Shown: in pieces, positions 43,243 to 52,400 of the stretch
Layout: each line of letters opens with the position of its first letter
Position numbering within the stretch: the first letter of the stretch is position 1
Assembly: GCF_905372745.1 (NCBI RefSeq)
Contig: NZ_CAJPQR010000008.1
Span: forward strand, 1-64,000
Origin: an uncultured Campylobacter sp.
GTDB lineage: Bacteria > Campylobacterota > Campylobacteria > Campylobacterales > Campylobacteraceae
DNA: 64,000 nt
Reading direction: 5' to 3'
The notes under the pieces: model-generated
Told to the model about the DNA's origin: nothing
The model's database searches: none
Seen by the model: the letters and a program-made list of their open reading frames with translations, nothing else
Program-made: the position numbers and the translations under genes

Positions 43243-44353
43243 TTTAGAATTTTTACAAATTTACTGGTGGTGCGTAGTTAGCTTGCTAGGCGGTTTGCTA
43301 GTGTTTATGATGTTTGTTCAGGGCGGACAGACGCTGCTTTTTGGGCTTTGTAAAAACGAGCTTCAAAAGGACATGGTGATAAATTCTATCGGGCGCAAAT
43401 GGGAGCTTACTTTTACCACGCTCGTAATGTTTGGCGGTGCGTGCTTTGCGGCGTTTCCGCTGTTTTACGCGACGAGCTTCGGCGGCGCGTACTGGGTATG
43501 GTTGGCGATTTTGTTTTGCTTTATTCTTCAAGCCGTGAGCTACGAATACCGCAAAAAACCGGACAACTTCCTGGGCCAAAAAACCTATGAAATTTTCCTT
43601 TTTATTAACGGCTCTCTAGGCGTTATTTTAATCGGCATGGCAGTTAGCACGTTTTTTTCGGGTAGCGACTTTTTACTAAACGAGCACAACTTCGTGCAGT
43701 GGCAAACGCCGTTTCGCGGACTTGAGGCTCTAGGCAACATCATGCTCTATCCGCTAGGCATCGCGGTATTTTTTCTCTCTCGCGTGGGCGGAGCGCTCTA
43801 CCTCATCAACAACATCGACGATGCGGAGATAAGAGCCAATGCCAGAAAAGCGGCGCTAAAAAATACTATTTTGTTTTTGCCGTTCTTTTTAATCTTCATC
43901 GCTTGGATATTTACCAAAGCCGGTTTTGCCTACGACGAGAGCGGCGTAGTAAGCCTAGTGGGCTTTAAATACGCTCTAAATTTACTCCAGATGCCGCTTG
44001 TGGCTGCGATGATAGTTATAGGCGTCGGACTCGTGCTTTTTGGTATATTTAAAGGCGCGTTTACGACAAGCATCTACGGCGTAGTGCCTTACGGCGTGGG
44101 CGTAGTGCTAACTGTTACGGGACTATTTTTGATATCAGGCCTTGCGGACACAGCGTTTTATCCGTCGTTTTCAAATTTGCAAAGCTCGCTAACGATCAAA
44201 AACGCAAGCTCCAGTCACTACACGCTAAACGTCATGGCCTACGTGAGCCTACTAGTGCCGTTTGTTTTAGGTTATATTTTCGTCGTTTGGCGCGCGATGG
44301 ACAGCAAAAAGATCACCGCGGACGAGATCAAGCACGATCATCACGCATATTAA
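43235..44353 (+). CDS. cydB: Cytochrome bd quinol oxidase subunit II
   Basis: A 372-residue membrane protein with about 9 helices, partner of CydA. LEFLQIYWWCVVSLLGGLLVFMMFVQGGQTL is the family N-terminus, with the W-x3-V-x-(L/F)-L pattern and the following F-(V/D)-x-G. The ATG at 43235 is chosen because GGATTTGAAAACC lies before it; the reading frame opens at 43226 with TTG, which would add 3 residues. It overlaps cydA by 8 bases, giving translational coupling. The C-terminus is followed 8 bases later by a 42-residue membrane peptide gene (next entry), the position where CydX/CydH-type subunits are found in other bacteria. Confidence 0.93.
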   Translation: MLSLEFLQIYWWCVVSLLGGLLVFMMFVQGGQTLLFGLCKNELQKDMVINSIGRKWELTFTTLVMFGGACFAAFPLFYATSFGGAYWVWLAILFCFILQAVSYEYRKKPDNFLGQKTYEIFLFINGSLGVILIGMAVSTFFSGSDFLLNEHNFVQWQTPFRGLEALGNIMLYPLGIAVFFLSRVGGALYLINNIDDAEIRANARKAALKNTILFLPFFLIFIAWIFTKAGFAYDESGVVSLVGFKYALNLLQMPLVAAMIVIGVGLVLFGIFKGAFTTSIYGVVPYGVGVVLTVTGLFLISGLADTAFYPSFSNLQSSLTIKNASSSHYTLNVMAYVSLLVPFVLGYIFVVWRAMDSKKITADEIKHDHHAY

Positions 44354-44361
44354 GGATAAAA

Positions 44362-44490
44362 ATGATAGAAGCGATAGTTTTTCTTTTTCTTTGGGTTTTG
44401 GCGCTTTTTGGCGGATATAAATTCGTCCATTTTAACATCAAGCACGTCGAGAAAAACGACGACAAATACTTTGGAAATTTACGCGAATAA
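44362..44490 (+). CDS. Small membrane peptide downstream of cydB, candidate bd accessory subunit
   Basis: A 42-residue frame with AAGGATAAAA before its ATG, beginning 8 bases after the cydB stop. It has one membrane segment (IEAIVFLFLWVLALFGGYKF) and a polar tail with HFNIKHVEKNDDKYFGNLRE. It is not obviously homologous to E. coli CydX (which starts MWYFAWILG), but the location, size and topology are those of CydX/CydH-type subunits. Reading it as a component or assembly helper of the bd oxidase is inference. Confidence 0.7.
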   Translation: MIEAIVFLFLWVLALFGGYKFVHFNIKHVEKNDDKYFGNLRE

Positions 44491-44537
44491 GCGCTAATCC
44501 GTAAATCTCGTTCTACTTAAATTTTAGCTTTTGTCGC

Positions 44538-44543
44538 TATAAT
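44538..44543 (+). promoter_or_regulatory. -10 element for the alcohol dehydrogenase gene
   Basis: TATAAT preceded by TTTGTCGC, 27 bases before the ATG at 44570. Confidence 0.6.
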
Positions 44544-44569
44544 GAGGCTAAAATTTTAAGGAGAACGAG

Positions 44570-45715
44570 ATGTTTGACTTCACTTTTCACAACCCCACTA
44601 AAATACAATTCGGCAGAGATAAAGAGCGAAACATCGGGCTTTATATGCGCGAATTTGACGCTAAAAAAACCCTACTGATCTACGGTAGCGAACGCATCAA
44701 AAAAGACGGACTCTTTGACACGGTCGCAGCGAGCCTAAAAGAAAACGGCATAGAGTTTATAGAGCTTGGCGGCGTAGTTAGCAACCCCGTGCTAAGCAAA
44801 GTTTACGAAGGTATCGAACTAGCTAGGAAATTTAACGCCGACAGCGTACTAAGCGTAGGCGGAGGCTCCTGTCTAGATAGCGCCAAAGCCATCGCTGCAG
44901 GCGCGCTACACGAGGGCGACGTGTGGGATTTTTTCACGGGTAAAAACCCAAGCCGCGCGCTAAAAATTTTTGACGTCATAACCCTTGCGGCGACGGGCAG
45001 CGAGATGAACTCGGGCGCGGTCGTGACAAACGAAGCTACGAAGCAAAAATTCTCCATCCACGGCGACGTCCTATATCCGCTAGTTTCGGTCGTAAATCCG
45101 CAGCTACAAGCTAGCGTTAGCCGCGAGTACCTAGTCTACTCCGCCGCCGATATCATCGCGCACAGCATCGAGGGGTACTTCACCGCAAGCGTTCAGCCTA
45201 GCGTCATCAACCTCTACATCGAAGCCAATATCAAAACCGTGATGAAAACGACCGAAATTTTACTAGCTGATCCCGACGACTACGACGCCAGAGCCGAGTT
45301 TGCCTGGGCGGCGACGATGGCGCTAAACGGCCTAACATACGTCGGTACGCACGGCTACTCCTACCCCAACCACATGCTCGAGCACGCCATGAGCGCGGTC
45401 GTAAACTGCGCGCACGGAGCGGGTCTGGCAGTCGTAATGCCTGCGTGGATGAAGTGGTATAAGAGCCGAAATTTGGGTGCTTTCGAGCGTTTTGCGCGGG
45501 AAATTTTCGGCGTAAACTCAGCTGACGAAGGCATCGCCGCATTTAAAACGTGGCTTAGCAAAATCGGCGCTCCGGTTAGCCTAAAAGCCGTCGGCATAGA
45601 GGGCGAAACGCTAGACGAGGTCATAAATTTAGCCTACGACTACGCAGTAAACTGGCGCAAAGACAAGCTCTACACGAAGGAAAATATCAAAGAGATTTTT
45701 GAGCTTGCGAAGTAA
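44570..45715 (+). CDS. Iron-containing alcohol dehydrogenase (BdhA/YqhD-like)
   Basis: A 381-residue NAD(P)H-dependent dehydrogenase of the type III family. The N-terminal Rossmann-like half contains NPTKIQFGRD and VLSVGGGSCLDSAKAIAAGA (about 93-112, dinucleotide binding). The C-terminal half has the metal ligands: NYPNHMLEHAMSA (about 262-274, two His), NCAHGAGLAVVMPAWM (about 279-294, the third), and an Asp near YSAADIIAHSIE (about 187-198). YqhD/BdhA-type enzymes reduce aldehydes to alcohols, so detoxification of reactive aldehydes or redox balance is plausible. It has its own promoter. The last 200 bases are duplicated in degraded form at 48155-48358. Confidence 0.88.
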   Translation: MFDFTFHNPTKIQFGRDKERNIGLYMREFDAKKTLLIYGSERIKKDGLFDTVAASLKENGIEFIELGGVVSNPVLSKVYEGIELARKFNADSVLSVGGGSCLDSAKAIAAGALHEGDVWDFFTGKNPSRALKIFDVITLAATGSEMNSGAVVTNEATKQKFSIHGDVLYPLVSVVNPQLQASVSREYLVYSAADIIAHSIEGYFTASVQPSVINLYIEANIKTVMKTTEILLADPDDYDARAEFAWAATMALNGLTYVGTHGYSYPNHMLEHAMSAVVNCAHGAGLAVVMPAWMKWYKSRNLGAFERFAREIFGVNSADEGIAAFKTWLSKIGAPVSLKAVGIEGETLDEVINLAYDYAVNWRKDKLYTKENIKEIFELAK

Positions 45716-46080
45716 ATTTACGGCTAAATTTAGCGCTAGCAAGATAATAAAATTTAAGGCTTATGCACCGATTTAAATTTAACCGTCGCGAGATAAATTG
45801 GGAAATTTGAGGTTTCAAATTTCGCGCTTTAAATTTGCTCCGAGTTTTGCCGTGCTGCAAATTTAAGCGTAAAAATACGAAATGTGCGTGCGGCGGCTAA
45901 ATTTTCGATATGACGAAAGCGGCAGCGCAAAACGTCGCACGAATCACAAATTTAAGCGCGCAAGATAAGCAAAACGCGGCCGAGCGAGCAAAATTTACTT
46001 TGCAAGCGGCAAATTTACCCGCCCGCCGTAGTAAAATAGAGCAGGGCGCGTCAAAGTCCTGCGCCGCGCCGAAATTTAAA
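45716..46080. other. Non-coding gap
   Basis: AAATTT-rich DNA with no gene I can support; open frames through it have no ribosome binding site. Confidence 0.5.
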
Positions 46081-46323
46081 TTAAGGCTTTTTGATGATAA
46101 ATCTAAGCGTCGGGCCGTCTTGCTCGATTTTAAGCACCTCAAAGCCCCTGTTTCTCGCGTCGTAAGGGATCGAGTTTATCGCCTGCGGGCAGTCGCAAAG
46201 CACTTCTAACACCTCGCCGCTTTTCATTTTCGGCAGGATTTCTAGCGTCGCGACGGCGGGCATCGGGCAAGCCTCGCCTAGGATGTCGAGCGTATAGCTT
46301 ATTTCAAAATCGTCTTCATGCAT
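46081..46323 (-). CDS. TusA/YedF-family sulfurtransferase-like protein
   Basis: An 80-residue TusA-fold protein. YTLDILGEACPMPAVATLEILPKM has the hallmark (Asp-x-x-Gly-x-x-Cys-Pro-x-Pro) with a Cys that accepts sulfur or selenium as persulfide, and LEVLCDCPQAINSIP the second strand. The stop codon and the following strand match YedF better than classical TusA. It begins 1 base after the YedE gene stop on the same strand, and the pairing of a membrane channel with a TusA-type carrier is known for selenium and thiosulfate uptake. The substrate is not readable from sequence. Confidence 0.85.
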   Translation of the reverse strand: MHEDDFEISYTLDILGEACPMPAVATLEILPKMKSGEVLEVLCDCPQAINSIPYDARNRGFEVLKIEQDGPTLRFIIKKP

Positions 46324-46324
46324 C

Positions 46325-47533
46325 TTAGTAGCCTCCTTTGGCGAAGAAATTTCGTTTGTAGATAAACACCAGCAGTAGCGCCGAAACGAATAAACATAAA
46401 TTTACCGCTAAGCCGCCCAGCGGACCGAATACCTCTAAAAGCTGGATTTTGGGGCCGTCTTTGATCCACGCGGGTATCGCGTCGTAGCTAAGGGCTAACA
46501 CCATGGTTCCTACGACGTTTGCGACGCCCACGATCATAAAGTGCAGCTGCCCCTCGGTGGCTCTATACGTCCAGCCGCACTCGCAGCCGCCCGCAAATAC
46601 GATACCAAAGCCGAACAAAAACGCTCCGATCGCAACAGCCGGCGAGAAATTCGTAACTTTGCCGACGTAGCCGTTTAGCATCAGCACGAAAACGATGAGC
46701 GTAGCGATTATCATGCCGTAAAACGCGCCCTTGGTTGCAACATCCCTGCCGAATAAAAACAGGTCGCGAAAGCACGAAGTAAAGCAAATTTGGCCCTTTG
46801 AGATGATAAAGCCGAAAATCAGCCCGAAAAGCAGTCCAAGCGGCAAGATGCTGGCTTTGACTTTTAGATCTAGCGCCGGCGCCTGCATCAAAAGATACGC
46901 AAACCAGATAATCGCTAAAATCGCGATAATCACGCCGATAGCGAAATTTCGGTCGGCGCGGCCTTTGTCGTGCGTCGTACCTTTGCCTTTTGGGCCGAAG
47001 TTTTTAAGCTCGGTTTTAGGCATAAAGATAGGGAGCTTGCCGACCTTGACGGCGACGTAGATGCCAAGCACCATAAACACGGCAAAAAGCCACGTATGCA
47101 GCGAAAAATACGGCAGTCCGGTGAAAAAATCAAGCAAGTTGCAGCCAAAGGCCAGGCGCGCGCCAAATCCCGAAAGCAAGCCGCCGACGATAGCTTGAAA
47201 AACGCGAATTTTGCTTGCGGGTAGGCGAAATTTGACCTTATTTGCCATAAAGGCCGCGATCGTGGCGCCCACGAACATGCCTATTAGCATAAGTCCCTCA
47301 AAGCGCGTGAGCGGGCTACCGTCAAGGTTCGTGATCTTGTAGTAGGAGTAGCCGCTAAGATCCATCCCGAAAAGTTCCAAAAACTCGCCTCCCCAGCGCG
47401 TCATCTCGCCAGTCACCGCCCATCCGCCGCCAAAAATCCCAAAATATACGGTCGCGACGATGGCTAGGATAATCATCGCCTGCCCGACGTTCCAGAAATT
47501 CGTTAGATATTTCGTTCTAAATTCTTTAAACAT
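46325..47533 (-). CDS. YedE/YeeE-family sulfur or selenium transporter
   Basis: A 402-residue inner-membrane protein with about ten segments. The repeated YeeE/YedE halves each contain a Cys in a conserved motif: RLAFGCNLLDFFTGLPYFS (about 141-159, GCN) and KGQICFTSCFRDLFL (about 260-274) plus AGGCECGWTYRATEGQ (about 330-345), which guide the substrate in thiosulfate transporters of this family. The closest known architecture is the YedE selenium-associated protein, usually followed by YedF, as here. A role in selenium supply for formate dehydrogenase would suit Campylobacter, but is inference. GAAAATTT precedes the ATG on the minus strand. Confidence 0.85.
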   Translation of the reverse strand: MFKEFRTKYLTNFWNVGQAMIILAIVATVYFGIFGGGWAVTGEMTRWGGEFLELFGMDLSGYSYYKITNLDGSPLTRFEGLMLIGMFVGATIAAFMANKVKFRLPASKIRVFQAIVGGLLSGFGARLAFGCNLLDFFTGLPYFSLHTWLFAVFMVLGIYVAVKVGKLPIFMPKTELKNFGPKGKGTTHDKGRADRNFAIGVIIAILAIIWFAYLLMQAPALDLKVKASILPLGLLFGLIFGFIISKGQICFTSCFRDLFLFGRDVATKGAFYGMIIATLIVFVLMLNGYVGKVTNFSPAVAIGAFLFGFGIVFAGGCECGWTYRATEGQLHFMIVGVANVVGTMVLALSYDAIPAWIKDGPKIQLLEVFGPLGGLAVNLCLFVSALLLVFIYKRNFFAKGGY

Positions 47534-48064
47534 AAATTTTCTTTGTATTAATTTCCTCGCTCCGCGAGACTAAAATTTGAGATTAAACGCGTATCTATGA
47601 GGTAGTCATCTAAGTATCCTAAAACGTGATCGTCAAACTTGACGCTAAGAAGAAAGAATTGTAGCTAAAATATTATTAAATAAAATTAAAATGTAGCTAG
47701 ATTAATCTGCGATATTTTTATCTAAAATATAAAATCTATAACCATCTTTTTTGTTTTTCATTTATATCTTTTACCGTGATTTTCGGCTGGCATCTACCGC
47801 CTGATTTTGCTTTTTCGAGGATGTTTTTAAATTTAGTTTAAAATAAGCCAAAGTTTTTAAAGATTTTTTACCTCGAATAAATATAAGGCGACTGGACTTT
47901 TTACTCTTCCGGCAGCTGCGGTGCGGTCGCACGATTTTTACGTTACCGCTTATAAGCGGCGCAGGAAGCCTAAGCTACCACTTTTTTACTCGCCATAGCA
48001 AAGGACTCTAGCGCCGACTACGTTCCCTAGTTGTTCTCTTTTTTTGGGTTCCGCTGCAGGTCAC
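47534..48064. other. Non-coding gap before gene remnants
   Basis: About 530 bases; the first 300 are AT-rich. I see no intact gene, and no assignable remnant except those listed next. Confidence 0.45.
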
Positions 48065-48155
48065 TTTGCTAGTTGAAGCTTGCCGTATTTTTGTATTAAC
48101 TTTTTAGTGCACGCTAGATTATCAATTTTATCAACGTAATAGCGGGTAGATTTGT
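48065..48155 (-). pseudogene. Degraded fragment of a sugar-nucleotide epimerase gene
   Basis: On the minus strand it reads RYYVDKIDNLAC, which aligns to DYCIDEIYNLAC in the intact UDP-xylose synthase gene downstream. It is followed a few codons later by KYGKLQLAK before a stop, aligning to KKYGAKMLQAST. The intervening codons of the gene are missing. It is a fragment of a paralogue, not an exact copy. Confidence 0.6.
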
Positions 48156-48358
48156 GCGGACTTAGCGGGCGAGGGTATCGCCGCCTTTAAGGCGCGGCTT
48201 AATAAAATCGGCGTCCCGTTAGCCTAAAAGCCGTCGGCATAGAGGGCGAAACGCTAGATGAGGTAGTAAATTTAGCCTACGACTACACGGCGAACCGGCG
48301 CAAAGACAAGCTCTACACAAAGGAAAATATCAAAGAGATTTTTGAGCTGGCGAAGTAA
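48155..48358 (+). pseudogene. Degraded duplicate of the alcohol dehydrogenase 3' end
   Basis: About 200 bases match 45520-45717 of the iron alcohol dehydrogenase, including GCCTAAAAGCCGTCGGCATA, AGAGGGCGAAACGCTAGA, GCGCAAAGACAAGCTCTACA and GGAAAATATCAAAGAG and the same TAA. Small deletions (for example GGCGTCCCGTTAGCC for GGCGCTCCGGTTAGCC) break the frame. It abuts the epimerase fragment, which reads the other way. Confidence 0.9.
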
Positions 48359-48521
48359 ATTTGAGAAAATATATTTGATCAAATTTACCGATTATAGCTT
48401 TTGTAAAATATCCGCAAATTTACTTGGCTCACAATGGATAACAAAAAGATTACGACCTGTAAAATCAAATTTTAAAAGAATATTTGATAGCACAAATCTA
48501 ATCAGTTTGACGCAAGCGAAG

Positions 48522-49481
48522 TCAATCCGATTGATCTAATTGGCGCAAATTCAAATTTTTAAAATATGCTATTGTGCGCTCCAGTCCGTCTTTAATACCT
48601 ATTTTGGGACTCCAGCCAAGCAACTCTTTTGCGAGAGTAATATCCGGCTTTCTTCTTTTGGGATCATCGGACGGGAGCTCTTTGTGTATGATGGATGATT
48701 TTAAATTTGTCAAAGAAGAGATCATGTATGCTATCTCTTTTATGCTATATTCCTCCGGATTGCCGATATTAACTGGGCCCATTATATCTTTGTCGGTATT
48801 TACAAGTGCCGCAAGCGCATCTATTGCATCATCAATATAGCAAAAGCTTCTTGTTTGCGCTCCGCTGCCAAATATCGTTATATCTCTATTTTTAAGAGAT
48901 TGCACTATAAAGTTACTAATTACTCGTCCATCATTTTCGGCCATATTGGGACCGTAACAGTTAAAAAGGCGCGCAATTTTTACGTCGACGTCGTATTGCC
49001 GTTTATAGCTACCACATAAGGCTTCGGCAGCCCTTTTTCCTTCATCATAGCAAGCCCTAATGCCGATAGGATTTACATTCCCCCAGTAATCCTCTTTTTG
49101 CGGATGCTGCTTTGGGTCGCCGTATACTTCACTCGTTGAAGCTTGCAACATTTTTGCTCCGTATTTTTTTGCAAGATGCAAGCAATTTGCCGTGCCAAAT
49201 ACGCAAGTCTCAATAGTCTTTACGGGATCTGCTTGATATTTTACCGGCGAAGCCGGACATGCTAGATTATAAATTTCATCGATGCAATAGTCGATAGGCT
49301 CGGTAATATCATGCTCGATAAGAGTAAAATTTGGATAATTTTTTAGATGAGCTATATTGGCTCTAGCTCCAGTACTAAAATTATCGACACACAGTACATT
49401 ATGACGCTCCTTGACAAACCTTGCACATAAATGCGACCCGATAAAGCCGGCCCCTCCGGTAATCAAGATTGTTTTACTCAT
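48522..49481 (-). CDS. UDP-glucuronate decarboxylase (UDP-xylose synthase)
   Basis: A 319-residue short-chain dehydrogenase/epimerase. GGAGFIGSHL is the NAD-binding loop, and SEVYGDP plus CYDEGKRAAEALC (about 145-157) hold the Tyr and Lys of the catalytic site. CYDEGKR and RLFNCYGPNMAENDGRVISNF, GSGAQTRSFCYIDD match UDP-xylose synthases far better than dTDP-glucose dehydratases, so the expected reaction is UDP-glucuronate to UDP-xylose. The start is ATG 49481; a longer frame to 49586 overlaps the previous gene. It starts 1 base past the stop of the fusion gene upstream and is the last gene of the operon. No UDP-glucose dehydrogenase is present in the window. Confidence 0.9.
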   Translation of the reverse strand: MSKTILITGGAGFIGSHLCARFVKERHNVLCVDNFSTGARANIAHLKNYPNFTLIEHDITEPIDYCIDEIYNLACPASPVKYQADPVKTIETCVFGTANCLHLAKKYGAKMLQASTSEVYGDPKQHPQKEDYWGNVNPIGIRACYDEGKRAAEALCGSYKRQYDVDVKIARLFNCYGPNMAENDGRVISNFIVQSLKNRDITIFGSGAQTRSFCYIDDAIDALAALVNTDKDIMGPVNIGNPEEYSIKEIAYMISSLTNLKSSIIHKELPSDDPKRRKPDITLAKELLGWSPKIGIKDGLERTIAYFKNLNLRQLDQSD

Positions 49482-49482
49482 G

Positions 49483-52400
49483 CTATTTCTTATACTCATT
49501 GTATATTCGTTCCCATGAGGAGGAAATTTTCTCTTTAAATGGTGCCTTTTCGCATCTAGGAATAAAGTCGCCGCGGTTTGGCGCATAATCTTTAAAATTT
49601 CCGCAATATTTACAAAACTCCTTAAAATGCTCTTGTAGCTTTTCGATTGTTGCTTCTTTTAGACTTTTTACTCCCTTGTCACCTCTCAAAACCCTATCAA
49701 TACTACCGCAAACAGAGCAACCGTAATAACCGTTTTTATTTAAGCCTATACCGCAATAAGAAGCAACCCAGCACGCTGCAGAGTAATCCGCATCTTTAAA
49801 ATTTATATCGTCGATTGGGGCATCATTAAAAGGCGTAAAGTAATCAACTAAATTTTTAGTTTTAAACGAACCATAATCGATCCTAACGTTCTTAAATAGC
49901 TCTGCCTGCTTGCAAAGCTCTTTTGTTTGTTTTGTAAAGCCGTTTGAAACAACCTGAATAATAACATCAGGATAAAAACTATCCGCATACTCTCTTTGTA
50001 AAATTTCGACAATACGCGAAAAATCTTTATGCAAAGTAGGCTCACCGCCCAAAATGTTAATAACTTTCCATTTTTTACCCAAAATTTTACTCTCATTAAT
50101 AAAACGCCTTATGTCATCAATCGTCATGCTCTCAGATGAAGGTGCGTGCCCGCAGGATCTATTGCACCCTTTGCATTTCAAATTACACTCAAATGTTATG
50201 TCGATTTCAATCATATCCAAATTTGGAAGAAATCTTTTTTGCCCTTTGACTACGTCTTTTGGTGATAGCTGCGGTTTTTCAAGAATCTCTTTTATAGACT
50301 GCTCTTTAATTTCCCTATTTGCATCTTTCTTGTCATAATCACGCTCGTAATAGTAGTTAATAAAATCCATCTGCAACGGTGATGAACTCATTTCGACAAT
50401 AGGAACCATCATGGCGTAGTCATCGCATTTTTCTATCCATTTTCGCTTACTTAGCCTTGCTTCTTTATCCTCGTACATAAAATACGAAAGCGGAATCGAG
50501 TCAAAAAGATATTTTTTAAATGTTTTTAGATGTTGCCATACGTTGCCGCCGGTTTTTCGCGGCTCCATAAAATTTACCGGATAGCGGTAGTGCGGCTCAA
50601 GCCTATATGTTTGATGAACGCGACCGCAAGTCATATCTACGCCCCACATATCATACTTTTTATAAATATCAAAAAGAGCTTCTTTGCCTATTAGAGCATC
50701 ATCGGTGTCGACGCATACGATGATTGATTCTGGATTGTCGCAATAATGATGAATCGCCAGATACTCGCACTGCATTTTTGTTTGCAAAGTGCGACCTTTA
50801 ATAAAAGTCACCTTATTTTTATATGGTTTGATGATTTGCTCGACAAATATCGAAATACCGGAATTTGAGCAATCATCATAAAAAATAACTCCGAATTCTT
50901 GAAACGTTTGGCTAATCAAAGAAAACCACATACGTAAAAATTTATGAATATTCAAGTCCCTAAAACAAGAGAGCACTATCATCTTTTCGCTGCGCTTTGG
51001 CATGCACCAGTCATAAAATGAGCCGTTACAATCAAACTCGCCAAACTGTAAATTTGGGATATAACCCTGCTCTACCCTATCTAAAATATTCATCCAACTA
51101 TAAGCATTTGTTTTTCGGTAGTTTTGCGGATGAATGTAATAGCTACGCCTATCTCCGCCTCTTATAGAGCAAAAACCGCTATCTTTTTGCAGCTTTTCTA
51201 ATGAACGGTACCAAGTAAGTTGTAATTTTAAATTTTCATCAATCGCATTTGGCAGAGGCCTAACGCCAAAAAGTCGACTTTTATCAAAAAGCCCCATTCT
51301 AACTTCCGGTACAAAACCGCCATTTTCAAAACCAAAATAAGTCTTGGTTTGTCGGTTATAGATATTAAAACCGACAAACAAGACACTTTTATTTTTTTGA
51401 ATTTCGCTTATCATATCGGTTAAAAATGAGTGATTAATATCTAGCCTACCGATAAGCACATCACTGTCCATCTGCAAAACATAATCTCCCTTGCATTTCT
51501 CAAAGGCGTAAAGCTGCGAGCTTATGGGGATATTTGTCGCGGAATGCGTTTGGCCAGTCTCGACATTAAACCATTCTTTGTTTATCCTAGTTGTTTCATC
51601 GGCATCATAAATCACAAATCTATCAATAATACGTTTTTGACGCAAATTTTCCACAATATCTATAAGTTTTTTAAAGTCGGCATTATCTGTAAATTGCCTA
51701 GCAAAATCGCTCTGCTTTGTGTCGATAGAAACTACGACCTCGTAAAAACCGTTTGGATAAGAAAGCTGCCTAACGATGTGTTTAATGTTGGCTTCTATCG
51801 TCTGAACATCTTGCGCGCATGTTTTTATGAGTAGAGAAATCTTCTCTTTCAATGGCAACAAACTTTTATAGCCGACAGCGATCGACTGCGGTTCAAAATC
51901 ATTATTTTCATTTAAAATAATATCCGAAATTTGAATATCGCAAAGATAGAAATTTTCTTTTATTTTTGAAAAAAATAAGTCCTCAAGATGCGGGAGCGTT
52001 TTTGCATTATAAATTTCATACTCTAAATTTGAAAATTTATTTATTTGCATATCTTGAAATGCCGTTTTCGACTCTGCAAATATTATACTAGAAAAAACTT
52101 CGTTTATAAATTCACGCGCACCTTCTAGTTGGGGCAGGTCAAAATTATTAACCGCGCTTCTTTGCAGTTTTTTTAATTGCGGATTATCCTGCTCATGCAA
52201 AAATAGATACATTCTAATGCATGCATTTAAAAATAGATTATCGCTATAATATACGCTAGCGTCCATATCGACTAATTTTAAATTTTCGCCTACTCGAACA
52301 AAATTCTCTTTTTTGCAATCCTGAACTATAATCTTTTTTTGCCAGCACTCAGTTAAAAACAAAACAACATCTTTTTGCGTAAATTTATCTACCAAAACGG

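Noticed and set aside
45910..46209. 99-residue frame opposite the TusA-like gene
   Set aside because: It overlaps the real gene on the other strand and lacks a start site; composition is that of a shadow frame.
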